This document shows positions 45,049 to 53,799 of a stretch of DNA of 64,000 nt, piece by piece. The notes beneath the pieces were generated by a model. That model made no database searches. It saw nothing but the letters and a program-made list of their open reading frames with translations, and was not told the origin of the DNA. Positions within the stretch are counted from its first letter, which is position 1. Every line of letters starts with the position of its first letter. This DNA comes from Blastococcus sp. TF02A-26 (lineage in GTDB: Bacteria > Actinomycetota > Actinomycetes > Mycobacteriales > Geodermatophilaceae): assembly GCF_003319125.1 (NCBI RefSeq), contig NZ_QOHG01000005.1:1-64000 (forward strand). The letters run 5' to 3'. The position numbers and the translations under genes were made by a program.

Positions 45049-45444
45049 TCAGGAGGACGACGACGCGCCCCTGATGCCCTGCGCCTCCACCTCGACCTTG
45101 AGGCCCGGGTCCACCAGCGCGGCCACGCCGACCAGCGTGGAGCAGGGGAAGTCCCCGCTGAAGACCTCGCCGCGGGCCCGGCCGACGGCGACCTTGTCCT
45201 CGACGTCGGTCAGGTAGACCCGCAGCACGAGGATGTCGTCGACCGACGCCCCGCAGGCCTCGGTCAGCTCGCGCACCCGCCGGAAGGTCTCCTTCGCCTG
45301 CAGGTAGACGTCGTCCCCACCGACGGGGCCGTCCGGGCCGCCGGCGTGCATGCCCGACAGGAAGAAGTGGTCGCCGTGCACCCGGGCGTTGCTGAACATG
45401 CCCGGCCGCGGCGGCTCCGGTACCGACTCCGCTGCGACCCTCAT
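45049..45444 (-). CDS. RidA-family protein lacking the catalytic arginine
   Basis: 131 residues of the YjgF/YER057c/UK114 fold ('HFFLSGMHAGGPDGPVGGDDVYLQAKETFRRV', 'VLRVYLTDVEDKVAV'). In canonical RidA an Arg in FPARS binds the carboxylate of the imine. The equivalent stretch here is FPCST, so the Arg is missing. It may bind a different ligand or act as a non-hydrolytic partner. It is the last gene of the island run and overlaps its neighbour by ATGA. Confidence 0.85.
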   Translation of the reverse strand: MRVAAESVPEPPRPGMFSNARVHGDHFFLSGMHAGGPDGPVGGDDVYLQAKETFRRVRELTEACGASVDDILVLRVYLTDVEDKVAVGRARGEVFSGDFPCSTLVGVAALVDPGLKVEVEAQGIRGASSSS

Positions 45445-45809
45445 GCCCGTCCCGTCCTCTCGTTGGCCTCGCGCACCAGCCGCTCCCGGGTCTCCCGGAA
45501 GTCGTAGGTGGGGTAGAAGTCGGTCTGGAAGACGCCCCACGCGCGGCGCTCCAGCTCGACGTTCACCGACTGCAGCAGCCGCGGCGGCAGCCGCAGCGTG
45601 ACGATCTGTCCCACGCCCATCGCCACCACCCACGAGACGACCTCGCAGCCGGCCGGCGGGAAGCCGTTCCACCAGTCGACGGCGTCCAGCTTGTCCCGCT
45701 GCTCGACGAGGTCCTGGGACTGGTCGTGCCGCAGGAAGACCGTCAGCAGCATGGTCTCCTCGGCGGCCGGGTGACCCGACCCGGCCGCCGAGGGCTGCGC
45801 GTCAGCCAT
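45441..45809 (-). CDS. hypothetical protein of the catabolic island
   Basis: 122 residues that I do not recognise. After a flexible N-terminus the core is 'MLLTVFLRHDQSQDLVEQRDKLDAVDWWNGFPPAG' followed by 'VVAMGVGQIVTLRLPPRLLQSVNVELERRAWGVFQTDFYPTYDF'. The beta-alpha-beta pattern and small size resemble dimeric ferredoxin-like (muconolactone-isomerase-like) proteins. This is only a fold guess. It overlaps the Rieske oxygenase gene by eight bases and RidA by four, so it is translated with both and may serve the same pathway. Confidence 0.65.
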   Translation of the reverse strand: MADAQPSAAGSGHPAAEETMLLTVFLRHDQSQDLVEQRDKLDAVDWWNGFPPAGCEVVSWVVAMGVGQIVTLRLPPRLLQSVNVELERRAWGVFQTDFYPTYDFRETRERLVREANERTGRA

Positions 45810-46899
45810 TCGCCGCGGCCACCAGCTTCGCGGCCTGGGCCTGTGCGTCGGCCCGGTACATGCGGCGGATGCGGGAGACGCCGAGGTCGTGCTGGTAGAG
45901 GTGCTCGTCGACGTCGGCGTCGGCGGCCAGGGCCTCGAGCACGATGCGGTCCTGCTCGAGCACCGCCCAGTGCTTGGCCTCCAGCTGGGTCCGGTACAGG
46001 AAGCGCCAGACCTCGCGCTCCCAGCCCTCCACCCGCCGGGTCCGCCAGTGGAAGATCGCCGAGTTGTGCTCGTCGATCGGCGTCGCCATGCCGACGATGC
46101 CGAAGGTGCCACCGGGCCCGGCGTTCTGGGCGTAGGGGATCTCCAGGTCGACGTAGTCCATCGCGCCCCGGGCGAACTCCACCCAGTCGAAGTTGACGCC
46201 GCGCTGGTCGGTCTTCTCGAAGAAGAAGCCGCGCTCGGTCTCGCGGATGCGGAACCGGGCCGAGGTGTCGCCGCCGAACATCGAGTGCGAGTCCCGGTGC
46301 AGGAAGGCCCCGTGCATCGGGTCGAGCACGTTGTCCATGTAGAACCGCCACGGCCCGGCCCACTCGGCGTAGTTCGGGAACCAGGAGACGGCGGGGTCGG
46401 CGAGCCGGTCGGGCAGCGCGAACTCGGTCGGCTGCGAGTCCTCGGTCAGCGGCACGAACGCGAAGATGGTGTCCGCGGCCTCGACGACCGACAGCGAGAC
46501 GGTGGCCTTCTTGCCCTCCAGGGCGCAGCCGGGCATGCCGGGCACCGAGACGACCGTGCCGGTGCCGTCGACCTGGACGCCGTGGTAGCGGCAGGCCACC
46601 CGGTCACCGAGGTGCTGGCCGACCGACAGCGGCGCGCTGCGGTGCGGGCAGCGGTCCTCGAGCATCGAGATGGCCCCGGACGCGTTGCGGAAGAGCAGCC
46701 AGTCGACGCCGAGGCGGGTGACCTTCTTCATCTCGCCGGCGCCGACCATGTGCGAGGGCAGGATCGGGTACCAGCGGTCGCGCAGACCGGTGGCCGCGAT
46801 CTCCTCCGCCGACAGGGTGCGGCGGGTGCCGACGACCTTGGGCGTCTTGACCGGGCGCGGACGGGCCAGGGCGGCGGGCGTGGTGGTCGGGGTGCTCAT
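45802..46899 (-). CDS. Rieske-type ring-hydroxylating oxygenase
   Basis: 365 residues. Rieske ligands are C84-x-H86 and C103-x2-H106. The mononuclear iron site is N190-x2-D193-x2-H196-x4-H201, and the bridging Asp193 motif is intact. A single polypeptide with a separate PDR/VanB-type reductase (52788) fits the one-component class IA oxygenases (VanA, phthalate oxygenase), which hydroxylate or O/N-demethylate aromatic acids. No beta subunit or separate ferredoxin is present. Confidence 0.92.
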   Translation of the reverse strand: MSTPTTTPAALARPRPVKTPKVVGTRRTLSAEEIAATGLRDRWYPILPSHMVGAGEMKKVTRLGVDWLLFRNASGAISMLEDRCPHRSAPLSVGQHLGDRVACRYHGVQVDGTGTVVSVPGMPGCALEGKKATVSLSVVEAADTIFAFVPLTEDSQPTEFALPDRLADPAVSWFPNYAEWAGPWRFYMDNVLDPMHGAFLHRDSHSMFGGDTSARFRIRETERGFFFEKTDQRGVNFDWVEFARGAMDYVDLEIPYAQNAGPGGTFGIVGMATPIDEHNSAIFHWRTRRVEGWEREVWRFLYRTQLEAKHWAVLEQDRIVLEALAADADVDEHLYQHDLGVSRIRRMYRADAQAQAAKLVAAANG

Positions 46900-46900
46900 C

Positions 46901-47119
46901 TCAGTCTCCCAGTCGGCGGAGCTCGGCGCGGAGCGAGTCCGCGGTCCAGGGACCCCCGTCGGGGGCGTTGAGGCCGAGGCCGTTCAGGCCCTCGACCAGG
47001 CCGGGCAGGTCGTGCACGCCGCGCCCGAAGACCTCCATGATCGCGCCGGAGAGCTTGAGCTCGTAGGGGCTGATCGGGTGCGGGTGCGTCTGGTGCTCTT
47101 CCAGGTACTGCTCAGGCAT
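46901..47119 (-). CDS. small recombinase-like helix-turn-helix protein
   Basis: 72 residues. The C-terminal 'GLNAPDGGPWTADSLRAELRRLG' looks like the helix-turn-helix of serine recombinases, a domain that also occurs in small proteins beside Rieske oxygenase genes. No recombinase catalytic domain is present. It sits between the oxygenase (1-base gap) and the upstream hydrolase-like gene (eight-base overlap). It could assist the oxygenase or regulate; neither is shown. Confidence 0.7.
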   Translation of the reverse strand: MPEQYLEEHQTHPHPISPYELKLSGAIMEVFGRGVHDLPGLVEGLNGLGLNAPDGGPWTADSLRAELRRLGD

Positions 47120-47678
47120 GCGCTTCCTCCCTGGCCTGGGGCACGAGGGACGACAGCCCCTCGGCGATGGACATGAACGCGGTGACCCACTCGGCGAAGG
47201 AGCGGGGGTTGCTGCGGTGCACCGGGGCGGCGGTGCCGTCGACGATCACCATCACGCCGTTGGTCACGCCACCGGCGACGGTCTGGGCCTGCGAGGTGTC
47301 GGTGTCGGGCTCCGGCGCGGCGACGACCACGAGCGTCGGGGTCTGCACCTCCCGCAGGAGCTCCCAGTAGGCGGGGTCGGCCTCGTCGACCTCGGGGTCG
47401 GCGGCCAGGATGCTGACCACCAGCTCCGGGGCGCGGGCCGCCAGGAGCAGCGCCCGCGGCACCGCCGTCCCGGAGGCGAGGACGTGGACCGGGCCGCCGG
47501 CCGCGTGCACGGCGACGGCCTCGCGGACCTGGGCGAGCCACTCGGCGTCGGCCGGCTCGCCCTCGGGACCCCACTCGACCGCTCCGAGGGCGTGCACCTG
47601 GTCGAGGAACCAGTCGGCCGGCTCGCTGCCCGAGCGCAGGCAGAGGACGCCGGCGGACAGCTCGTCGTCGGGAACCAT
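47112..47678 (-). CDS. alpha/beta-hydrolase-like protein without a nucleophile elbow
   Basis: 188 residues. The order of strands and helices follows the alpha/beta-hydrolase fold ('PVHVLASGTAVPRALLLAARAPELV', 'TPTLVVVAAPEPDTD'). Where GxSxG should be, the sequence reads ASGTA, so the serine is displaced or lost. It also lacks the N-terminal HG oxyanion strand. It is thus either a degenerate binding protein or a different fold. TGATG overlap with the ThDP gene. Confidence 0.65.
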   Translation of the reverse strand: MVPDDELSAGVLCLRSGSEPADWFLDQVHALGAVEWGPEGEPADAEWLAQVREAVAVHAAGGPVHVLASGTAVPRALLLAARAPELVVSILAADPEVDEADPAYWELLREVQTPTLVVVAAPEPDTDTSQAQTVAGGVTNGVMVIVDGTAAPVHRSNPRSFAEWVTAFMSIAEGLSSLVPQAREEAHA

Positions 47679-49348
47679 CAGTGGCCTCCGTCCGGGGTGG
47701 GGATGTGCACGGGCGGCGTGAACGCGCCCGGCACCGGGTCGAGTGCGGTCACGTCGACCTCGACGAGCACCGGGCGGTGGGCGTCGACGGCCTCCCGCAG
47801 CACGGCCTCGAACCGCCCGGGGCCCTGCACCAGCCAGTACGGCATGGCGAGGGAGCCGGCGAGCTTGCCGAAGTCGGGGGTGAACAGGTCGACGCCGGTG
47901 ACGTCGAAGCCGTTGGCCTGCTGCATGTTGCGCAGGACGCCGTAGCCGCCGTCGTTGAACACGAGGACGACGACCCAGGCGCCGGTCCCGCAGAGGGAGG
48001 CCAGCTCGCCCAGGTGGACGGCGAGCCCGCCGTCGCCGGCCATGACGAGGGTCGGCACCTCCGGCCGGCCGACGGCGGCGCCGATGCCCATCGCCAGGCC
48101 CTGGCCGATGCCGCCGCCGAGCGGGAAGACGTTCGAGCTGCGCGCGTAGAACTCGAGCAGCCGGTTGCCCCACTGGCTGGACGGGATCGTGACGTCGCGG
48201 GCGACGACGGCCTTGCGCGGCAGCACCGAGCGCAGGCCGGCGCAGATCTCGGCGTAGCCCCCGATGTACTCGTAGAGGTCGTCGCGGACCTGCTGGCGCA
48301 CCGACCGCACGCGGTCGGCCCAGCCGGGCTCGGTCGAGACCGACGGCAGCCGCCCCAGCAGCGCCGTCAGCACCGCGCGGGAGTCCCCGACCAGTCCCAC
48401 CTCGGCGGGGTACACCCGGCCCACGGCGGCGGGGTCGACGTCGATCTGCACGTGCCGCTTGGGCAGCTCGAGGGCGTAGCTCTTCGTCTCGTTGGACCGG
48501 AAGTGCGTGCCGACGCTGAGGATCAGGTCGGCCTCGGCCAGCAGCGGGCCGACCGCGGGGGTGGCCGCGAAGTTGCCGACGACCAGGTCGTCGTCCTCGG
48601 GCACGATCGCCCGGCCCGAGTTGCTGGTGAGCACGCCGGCACCGAGGCGGTGCACCAGCTCGGTGAGCTCGGCGGGCGCGCCGGCCGCACCCCCACCCAC
48701 CCAGAGCAGCGGGCGCTGGGCGGCGGCGAGCAGGGTGGCCGCGGCGTCGAGGGCGTCGTCGTCGGGGTGCGGCACGGCCAGGGGCACCGGCTCGTACGGC
48801 TGCTGCTGGTCCGGCCGGGCGAGGTACTGCAGGTCCGAGGGCCACTCGACGCTGGCCGGGCCGTTCGGCGTGGCGGTGATCGCGGCGATGGCCTCCTCGA
48901 GGGTGGCCTCGGCGCGGTCGGCCGAGGGCACGGTCGCGGCGAACGCGGAGATCGCCTCGAGCATCTTCCGCTGGCCGGGGAACTCGTGGATGACGCCGCG
49001 GGCCGAGCCGGGGGCGGCCGGGTCGTAGTGCTCGCTGTCGATCTGCCCGGTGACGTGCAGGACGCGGCTGCCGGCGGTGAGCGCCTCGATCATCGAGCCG
49101 GCCGCGTTGCCCGCGCCGGTGCCGGTGCTGGTCAGCGCCACGCCGACCTTGCCGGTGGCCCGGGCGTACCCGTCGGCGGCGTTGACGACCGCGGCCTCGT
49201 GCCGCATCTCCACGAAGCGCAACTCGCGGGCCACGGCCTCGACCAGCGGCAGGTTGTGCACGCTGATCACGCCGAAGGCGGTGTCGATGCCGTGCCGCTT
49301 CATCACGGCGACGAGGACGTCACCGCCGGTGGGCTGTCGTTCGGTCAT
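47678..49348 (-). CDS. thiamine-diphosphate enzyme (acetolactate synthase/benzoylformate decarboxylase-like)
   Basis: 556 residues with the three ThDP-enzyme domains. The activating Glu is E51 in 'RFVEMRHEAAVVNAADGYARATG'. The middle domain has 'ADLILSVGTHFRSNET', and the ThDP/Mg motif is 'MAGDGGLAVHLGELASL...VVVLVFNDGG'. No FAD-binding insertion typical of true acetolactate synthases is obvious. It probably decarboxylates a 2-keto acid or cleaves a C-C bond in the catabolic pathway. The substrate is unknown. Confidence 0.87.
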   Translation of the reverse strand: MTERQPTGGDVLVAVMKRHGIDTAFGVISVHNLPLVEAVARELRFVEMRHEAAVVNAADGYARATGKVGVALTSTGTGAGNAAGSMIEALTAGSRVLHVTGQIDSEHYDPAAPGSARGVIHEFPGQRKMLEAISAFAATVPSADRAEATLEEAIAAITATPNGPASVEWPSDLQYLARPDQQQPYEPVPLAVPHPDDDALDAAATLLAAAQRPLLWVGGGAAGAPAELTELVHRLGAGVLTSNSGRAIVPEDDDLVVGNFAATPAVGPLLAEADLILSVGTHFRSNETKSYALELPKRHVQIDVDPAAVGRVYPAEVGLVGDSRAVLTALLGRLPSVSTEPGWADRVRSVRQQVRDDLYEYIGGYAEICAGLRSVLPRKAVVARDVTIPSSQWGNRLLEFYARSSNVFPLGGGIGQGLAMGIGAAVGRPEVPTLVMAGDGGLAVHLGELASLCGTGAWVVVLVFNDGGYGVLRNMQQANGFDVTGVDLFTPDFGKLAGSLAMPYWLVQGPGRFEAVLREAVDAHRPVLVEVDVTALDPVPGAFTPPVHIPTPDGGH

Positions 49349-49360
49349 GTGGTCCTCGCT

Positions 49361-50143
49361 TCAGAGGTAACGGGAGACGCCGCCACCGACGTCGATGGTC
49401 GCGCCGGTGCAGTACGAGGACAGGGGGGACAGCAGGCTGACGATCGGGAAGGCGACCTCCTCGGCGCGGCCGAACCGGCCGAGGGCGATGCCGCGGTCGG
49501 CGGCGATCTCCGCGCTCCACTCCTCGTAGCTCTGCGAGGTACCGGAGGCGTCGTAGCGGCGCCGCCACTGGCCGGTGTCGACGAGGCCGAGGGCGACGGA
49601 GTTGACCCGGATGCCCTCGGGTCCGAGCTCCGCCGACAGCGTGCGGGTGAGGTTGAGCAGCGCCGCGCGGGCCGCGGAGGTGATCGCCAGCCGGGCCTCG
49701 GGCTGCTTGGCCAGGATCGCGTTGACGTTGACCACCGAGGCGGCGTCGGACCCGGCGAGGTGCGGCCGGGCGGCGCGGATGACGTTCCACGCGCCGAACA
49801 CCTTGAGGTCGAGCTCCTCGCGGATCTGCTCGTCGGTGGTGTCGGTGATGGGCGCCATGAGCGAGCGGCCGGCGTTGCACACCACGCCGTCCACCCCACC
49901 GAACACCTCGACGCCCTCGGCGACCATCGCCTCGACCGAGACGCGGTCGACGACGTCGCAGGCGACCGCGTGCACCTTCCCCGGGCCGGGCAGCGCGCCG
50001 ACGGCGGACTGCAGGCGCTCGAGGTCCCGGGCGGAGGCGACGACCGAGGCGCCCTCGCCGACGAGCATGCGGGTGGTGGCCAGCCCGACGCCGGAGCTCG
50101 CCCCGGTGACGAGCACGACGCGGCCGTTCAGCTGCAGGTCCAT
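49361..50143 (-). CDS. SDR-family protein with altered catalytic residues
   Basis: 260 residues. The cofactor motif TGASSGVG (14-21) is intact and the C-terminal 'IRVNSVALGLVDTGQWRRRY' is SDR-like. The catalytic Tyr-x3-Lys is not found: the aligned stretch is TSAARAALLNLTR, giving Thr and Arg. The usual catalytic Ser region is 'VVNVNAILA'. It may still bind NAD(P) but use other chemistry. It lies between the ThDP enzyme and a canonical SDR. Confidence 0.82.
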   Translation of the reverse strand: MDLQLNGRVVLVTGASSGVGLATTRMLVGEGASVVASARDLERLQSAVGALPGPGKVHAVACDVVDRVSVEAMVAEGVEVFGGVDGVVCNAGRSLMAPITDTTDEQIREELDLKVFGAWNVIRAARPHLAGSDAASVVNVNAILAKQPEARLAITSAARAALLNLTRTLSAELGPEGIRVNSVALGLVDTGQWRRRYDASGTSQSYEEWSAEIAADRGIALGRFGRAEEVAFPIVSLLSPLSSYCTGATIDVGGGVSRYL

Positions 50144-50154
50144 GTCCGCGCTCC

Positions 50155-50898
50155 CTACTGCACCATCGTGAAGCCGCCGTCGACCGCGACGACCTGGCCG
50201 GTGACGAACCCGGCCTTGTCCGACAGCAGGTAGGCGACGAGGTCGGCGACGTCCTGCGGGGTCTGCTCGCGCTCCAGCACCCGGTTGTCGGCGTAGAGCC
50301 GGTAGCGGTGGTCGGGCACCGTCTCGGTGGCCTCGACCCGGATCAGCCCGGGGGCGACGGCGTTCACGCGGACGCCGTGCGGGCCGGCGTCACGGGCCAT
50401 CGTGCGGGTCATCGCCATGACCGCGCCCTTGGAACCGACGTAGTGCACCAGCCGGGGCGAGCCGTAGATGGCGGTGTCGGAGGCGACGTTGACGATCGCG
50501 CCGGCGCCCTTCTCCAGCATCTGCGGGACGAGCCGGGCCGCGACCTGCCAGGTACCGAGGGCGTTGACGGTCATGATCCGGCGGAACGCCTCGACGTCGA
50601 GCTCCCAGAAGGCGTCGCCGCCGACGCCGTCCGCGAGAGCCGCGTTGTTGACCAGCGCGTCGACCCCGCCGAGAGACTCGGTGGTCTCGGCGAGCGCGGC
50701 CACGGAGTGCGGGTCGGCGATGTCCAGCGCGACCGCGTGCACCTCGGCGCCGCCGGCGCGGAGCTCGTCGGCGGTGCGCTCCAGCAGCTCGGTGCGGATG
50801 TCGCCGAGGACCAGCCGGTCGCCCTCCGCGGCGAGGGTCTCGGCGATGACCCGGCCCAGCCCGCGGGCGGCACCGGTGACGACGGAGAGGCGACTCAC
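50155..50898 (-). CDS. SDR-family NAD(P)-dependent oxidoreductase
   Basis: 247 residues. Cofactor motif TGAARGLG (8-15), NNAAL, catalytic Ser in 'VNVASDTAIYGSP', and Tyr-x3-Lys in HYVGSKGAV. The ending 'FVTGQVVAVDGGFTMVQ' is the usual SDR C-terminus. It likely oxidises a dihydrodiol or hydroxyacyl intermediate of the island's pathway. GTG start overlaps the next gene's stop. Confidence 0.9.
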   Translation of the reverse strand: MSRLSVVTGAARGLGRVIAETLAAEGDRLVLGDIRTELLERTADELRAGGAEVHAVALDIADPHSVAALAETTESLGGVDALVNNAALADGVGGDAFWELDVEAFRRIMTVNALGTWQVAARLVPQMLEKGAGAIVNVASDTAIYGSPRLVHYVGSKGAVMAMTRTMARDAGPHGVRVNAVAPGLIRVEATETVPDHRYRLYADNRVLEREQTPQDVADLVAYLLSDKAGFVTGQVVAVDGGFTMVQ

Positions 50899-51686
50899 GC
50901 TGCCGCCTCCCACAGCTCGAGCACCGCGGCGGCGACCTCGGCCGGCTTCTCGGTGAGCGCGGCGTGGCCGGCGCCGGGCACCACGACCAGGCGGGCGCCG
51001 GGGATGCGGTCGGCCAGCAGGCGCGACTCCTCCACCCCCGTGACGACGTCGTGCTCGCCGACCACCACCAGCGTCGGCGCGGTGATCGTGGGCAGGAGCT
51101 CGGCGGTGTCGGTGCCGGCCATGTACTCGGCGGCGCCGCGGTAGCCGGCCAGCCGGACCTGCGCCATCTCGGCGCGGACGGCGTCGGCCACCTCGGGGTC
51201 GCAGCCAGGCGCGACGAGCCGCGGGGCGCGGGCGGTGGCGAAGGCCTCCGGGCCGGACGCGGCGAGGTCGGCGGCCCGCGACCGCATGGCCGCGGCCTTC
51301 TCCGGCGCGGTGCCCGATCCCCGGGTCGAGTCGGCCAGCACGAGGGTGCGCACCCGCCCGGGGGCACGGGCCGCGACCTCGGTGGCGATCACGCCGCCCC
51401 ACGAGGTGCCGAAGAGGTCGACCCGGTCGAGGCCGAGGTCGTCGAGCAGCGCCAGCACCCGGGCCGGGTAGTCGACGTCCGCGTCGCCGCTGGGGTCGGC
51501 GGACTCGCCGTAGCCCGGGGCGTCCCAGGCGATCGCCCGGGCGCCGGAGGCGGCGAGGACGGCGGCGACCCCGGCGCAGGAGGCGGCGCTGCCGCCGATC
51601 CCGTGCAGGAGGAGGACCGGGCGGCCGGTCCCCTCGTCGGTGACGGCCAGCCCTCCGGCCAGGCGGGTGCGGACGGGTGCGGACAC
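50895..51686 (-). CDS. alpha/beta hydrolase with intact triad
   Basis: 263 residues. The oxyanion strand is LLLHGIGGSAAS, the nucleophile elbow GTSWGG, the acid residue sits in GEHDVV and the His in PGAGHAAL. It resembles the C-C hydrolases and lactonases that act on meta-cleavage or beta-ketoadipate-type products, consistent with the extradiol dioxygenase gene one base upstream. GTG 51686 gives the best start. Confidence 0.88.
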   Translation of the reverse strand: MSAPVRTRLAGGLAVTDEGTGRPVLLLHGIGGSAASCAGVAAVLAASGARAIAWDAPGYGESADPSGDADVDYPARVLALLDDLGLDRVDLFGTSWGGVIATEVAARAPGRVRTLVLADSTRGSGTAPEKAAAMRSRAADLAASGPEAFATARAPRLVAPGCDPEVADAVRAEMAQVRLAGYRGAAEYMAGTDTAELLPTITAPTLVVVGEHDVVTGVEESRLLADRIPGARLVVVPGAGHAALTEKPAEVAAAVLELWEAAA

Positions 51687-51687
51687 G

Positions 51688-52701
51688 TCAGGCCTCGACC
51701 CCGACACCGATGCCGGCGCCGTTGTCCTCCGACACGGGGAGGAAGTAGCCGGGCTTGGCGTCGACCCGGGCGCGGGCACCGGCGTCCGGGATCCCCGCCA
51801 TGGCCGAGCGCACCGAGGTGGTGGGCGGGCCGGCGGTGCGCCACTGGTCCGACAGCTCCGGCGTCCGCCGCCAGGTGCGGCACAGCCACGAGTCCTCGTC
51901 GACCTGGATGACCTCGGAGGTGTACTCGCAGACCAGCTGCGCCGGGTCGGTGTAGTAGCTGAACGTGTTGTCGCCGGGGCCGTGGCGGCCGGGACCCCAC
52001 TGCGGCGTCACGCCGGCGACCTTGAGGCTGCCGATGCCGCGCATGAAGTGGTCGACCGAGGCCATCTCGTAGGCGACGTGGTTGATCGACGTCCACGGGG
52101 CCTGGTTGAAGGCGATGACGTGGTGCTCGGGGTTGCAGCGCAGGAACGACATCTGGTGCTCGGACCAGTCCGAGATCCGCATGCCCAGGACCTGGCAGTA
52201 GAAGGCGGTGGCGCGGTCGATGTCGACGGTGTTCAGGACGACGTGGGCCAGCTTCTTGGGCAGTGCCGCGTAGCCGCCCTGGTCCTGCCGGACGACGGCG
52301 TTGACGTCGGCGGCGAGCTCGACGACCCGGCCCTCGGGGTCGACCAGCGCCAGGCCGTAGCCGCCGGCGGCGTCGTCGTAGGCGCCGGGCTCGCGCAGCA
52401 GCGGGATGCCGAGGTCGGTCAGCCGGCGGGCGGCGTCGTCGATCTCGCGCCGGGTGCCGACGGCGAAGCTGACCCCGCCGAGGGAGTTCTGCTCGGCCTT
52501 CTGCAGCTCGAGGACGTGGTGCTCCTCGCCGGTGCCGCGCAGCCAGAAGCGGTCGGTGTCGGCGTCGCTGAGCCCCAGCCCCCAGGCCTCGTTGTAGAAG
52601 TCCTTCGAGGTGACCGGGTCGGGCACCCCGAGGGTGACCGAGCGCAGGGCGCGCAGCCGGACGACGGGCTGGTCGGCGTAGTGCACGCGGTGGTCGCTCA
52701 T
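51688..52701 (-). CDS. extradiol ring-cleavage dioxygenase (two-domain VOC family)
   Basis: 337 residues in two VOC modules. The C-terminal module holds the iron ligands H153 (AHVVLN), H208 (INHVAYE) and E259 (VCEYTSE). Likely second-sphere residues are H194, H240 and Y250. The order and spacing closely follow BphC-type 2,3-dihydroxybiphenyl dioxygenases, so it is predicted to open a catechol-like ring next to the diol. A C-terminal tail of about 60 residues exceeds the minimal fold. Confidence 0.92.
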   Translation of the reverse strand: MSDHRVHYADQPVVRLRALRSVTLGVPDPVTSKDFYNEAWGLGLSDADTDRFWLRGTGEEHHVLELQKAEQNSLGGVSFAVGTRREIDDAARRLTDLGIPLLREPGAYDDAAGGYGLALVDPEGRVVELAADVNAVVRQDQGGYAALPKKLAHVVLNTVDIDRATAFYCQVLGMRISDWSEHQMSFLRCNPEHHVIAFNQAPWTSINHVAYEMASVDHFMRGIGSLKVAGVTPQWGPGRHGPGDNTFSYYTDPAQLVCEYTSEVIQVDEDSWLCRTWRRTPELSDQWRTAGPPTTSVRSAMAGIPDAGARARVDAKPGYFLPVSEDNGAGIGVGVEA

Positions 52702-52723
52702 GGGGTCTCCTTGGTGAGGTGCT

Positions 52724-52788
52724 GGAACGGCCCCCCTTCAGGGGCCCGCGCCGAGCGTGCGAGGTGCGGGGGGAGGGGGGGGTCCTTC
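52724..52788 (-). terminator. post-stop hairpin, copy B (after the reductase gene)
   Basis: A C run (52731-52736) pairs with a G run (52769-52782 region) around the 25-base core shared with copy A at 31432. On the minus strand the element starts with the reductase stop codon (TAGAAGGACC). It separates the reductase from the dioxygenase gene. Confidence 0.7.
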
Positions 52789-53759
52789 TAGAGGTCGAGG
52801 ACGAGCTCGCGGGAGCGGCAGCGGGAGACGCAGACCATCATCGTCCCGGCGGCCTCGTGCTCCTCCGGGCTCATCAGGAAGTCGCGGTGGTCGACGTCGC
52901 CGCTGACCACCCCGGTCTCGCAGGTGCCGCAGATGCCCTCGGTGCACGAGGAGTCGACCGGCACGCCGGCGTCCTCGAGCGCCTGCAGCACCGACACCTC
53001 GGGGCCGACGGGGATCCGCTCGCCGGTCGACTGCAGCACGACCTCGAAGGCCTCGTCGGTCTCGCCCTCGGGGACGACCCGTTCGGGCGCCTTGAACCGC
53101 TCCAGGCGCAGCAGGGAGGGGTCCTCCATCGCCTCGGCGACGGCGTCCATCAGGGCGGTCGGGCCGCAGCAGTAGACGAGCGTGCGCGGGTCCTGGCTGT
53201 GCAGGATCGCCTTGAGGTCGGGGTAGCGCCCGTTCTCCTCGTCGACGTGGACGTGGACCTTCTCCCGCGGCAGCGCCTCGACGGCGTCGAGGAAGGCCAT
53301 CGTCTGCCGGCTGCGGCCGGTGTAGAGCATCGCCCAGTCCGCGCCCCGGGCCTCCAGCTCGCGGGCCATGGTGATGATCGGGGTGATCCCGATGCCACCG
53401 GCGATGAGGAAGTGCTTGGGCGCCTCCTCCAGGTGGAAGGCGTTGCGCGGACCGTCCACCTGGATGTGCGCGCCGACCGACAGCGCGTCGTGCACGCAGC
53501 TGCTGCCGCCGCGCGAGTCCGGCGTCCGCAGCACCGCGACCGTCCACCGCGTCGAGTCCGAGGGGTCCGAGCACAGCGAGTACTCGCGCAGCATCCCGTT
53601 GGGCAGGTGCAGCGCCAGGTGCGCACCCGGCTTCCACGTGGGCAGCGCGCCACCCGCGGGGTCGACCAGCGTCACGCTCGTGATGCCGTCGGCCTCGTAG
53701 GTCTTCTGCTGGACGCGCAGCGTGTGCCGCCCGTCCTCGCCCGCGAGGTTCCTCTCCAT
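52788..53759 (-). CDS. PDR/VanB-type ferredoxin reductase
   Basis: 323 residues in the phthalate-dioxygenase-reductase order: flavin domain ('REYSLCSDPSD', 59-69), NAD domain ('LIAGGIGITPIITMA', 118-132) and a C-terminal plant-type [2Fe-2S] domain with C272, C277, C280 and C310. It would pass electrons from NAD(P)H to the Rieske oxygenase at 45802. It is the only such reductase in the island. Confidence 0.93.
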   Translation of the reverse strand: MERNLAGEDGRHTLRVQQKTYEADGITSVTLVDPAGGALPTWKPGAHLALHLPNGMLREYSLCSDPSDSTRWTVAVLRTPDSRGGSSCVHDALSVGAHIQVDGPRNAFHLEEAPKHFLIAGGIGITPIITMARELEARGADWAMLYTGRSRQTMAFLDAVEALPREKVHVHVDEENGRYPDLKAILHSQDPRTLVYCCGPTALMDAVAEAMEDPSLLRLERFKAPERVVPEGETDEAFEVVLQSTGERIPVGPEVSVLQALEDAGVPVDSSCTEGICGTCETGVVSGDVDHRDFLMSPEEHEAAGTMMVCVSRCRSRELVLDL

Positions 53760-53799
53760 GCCCGGACTCCCCAGATCGAAGCGGTGGTTCAGGTGCGCG

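Noticed and set aside
46901-47119. Remnant of a site-specific recombinase
   Set aside because: Only a helix-turn-helix-like end is present with a good start and tight operon overlaps. No catalytic remnant or att-like repeats flank it.
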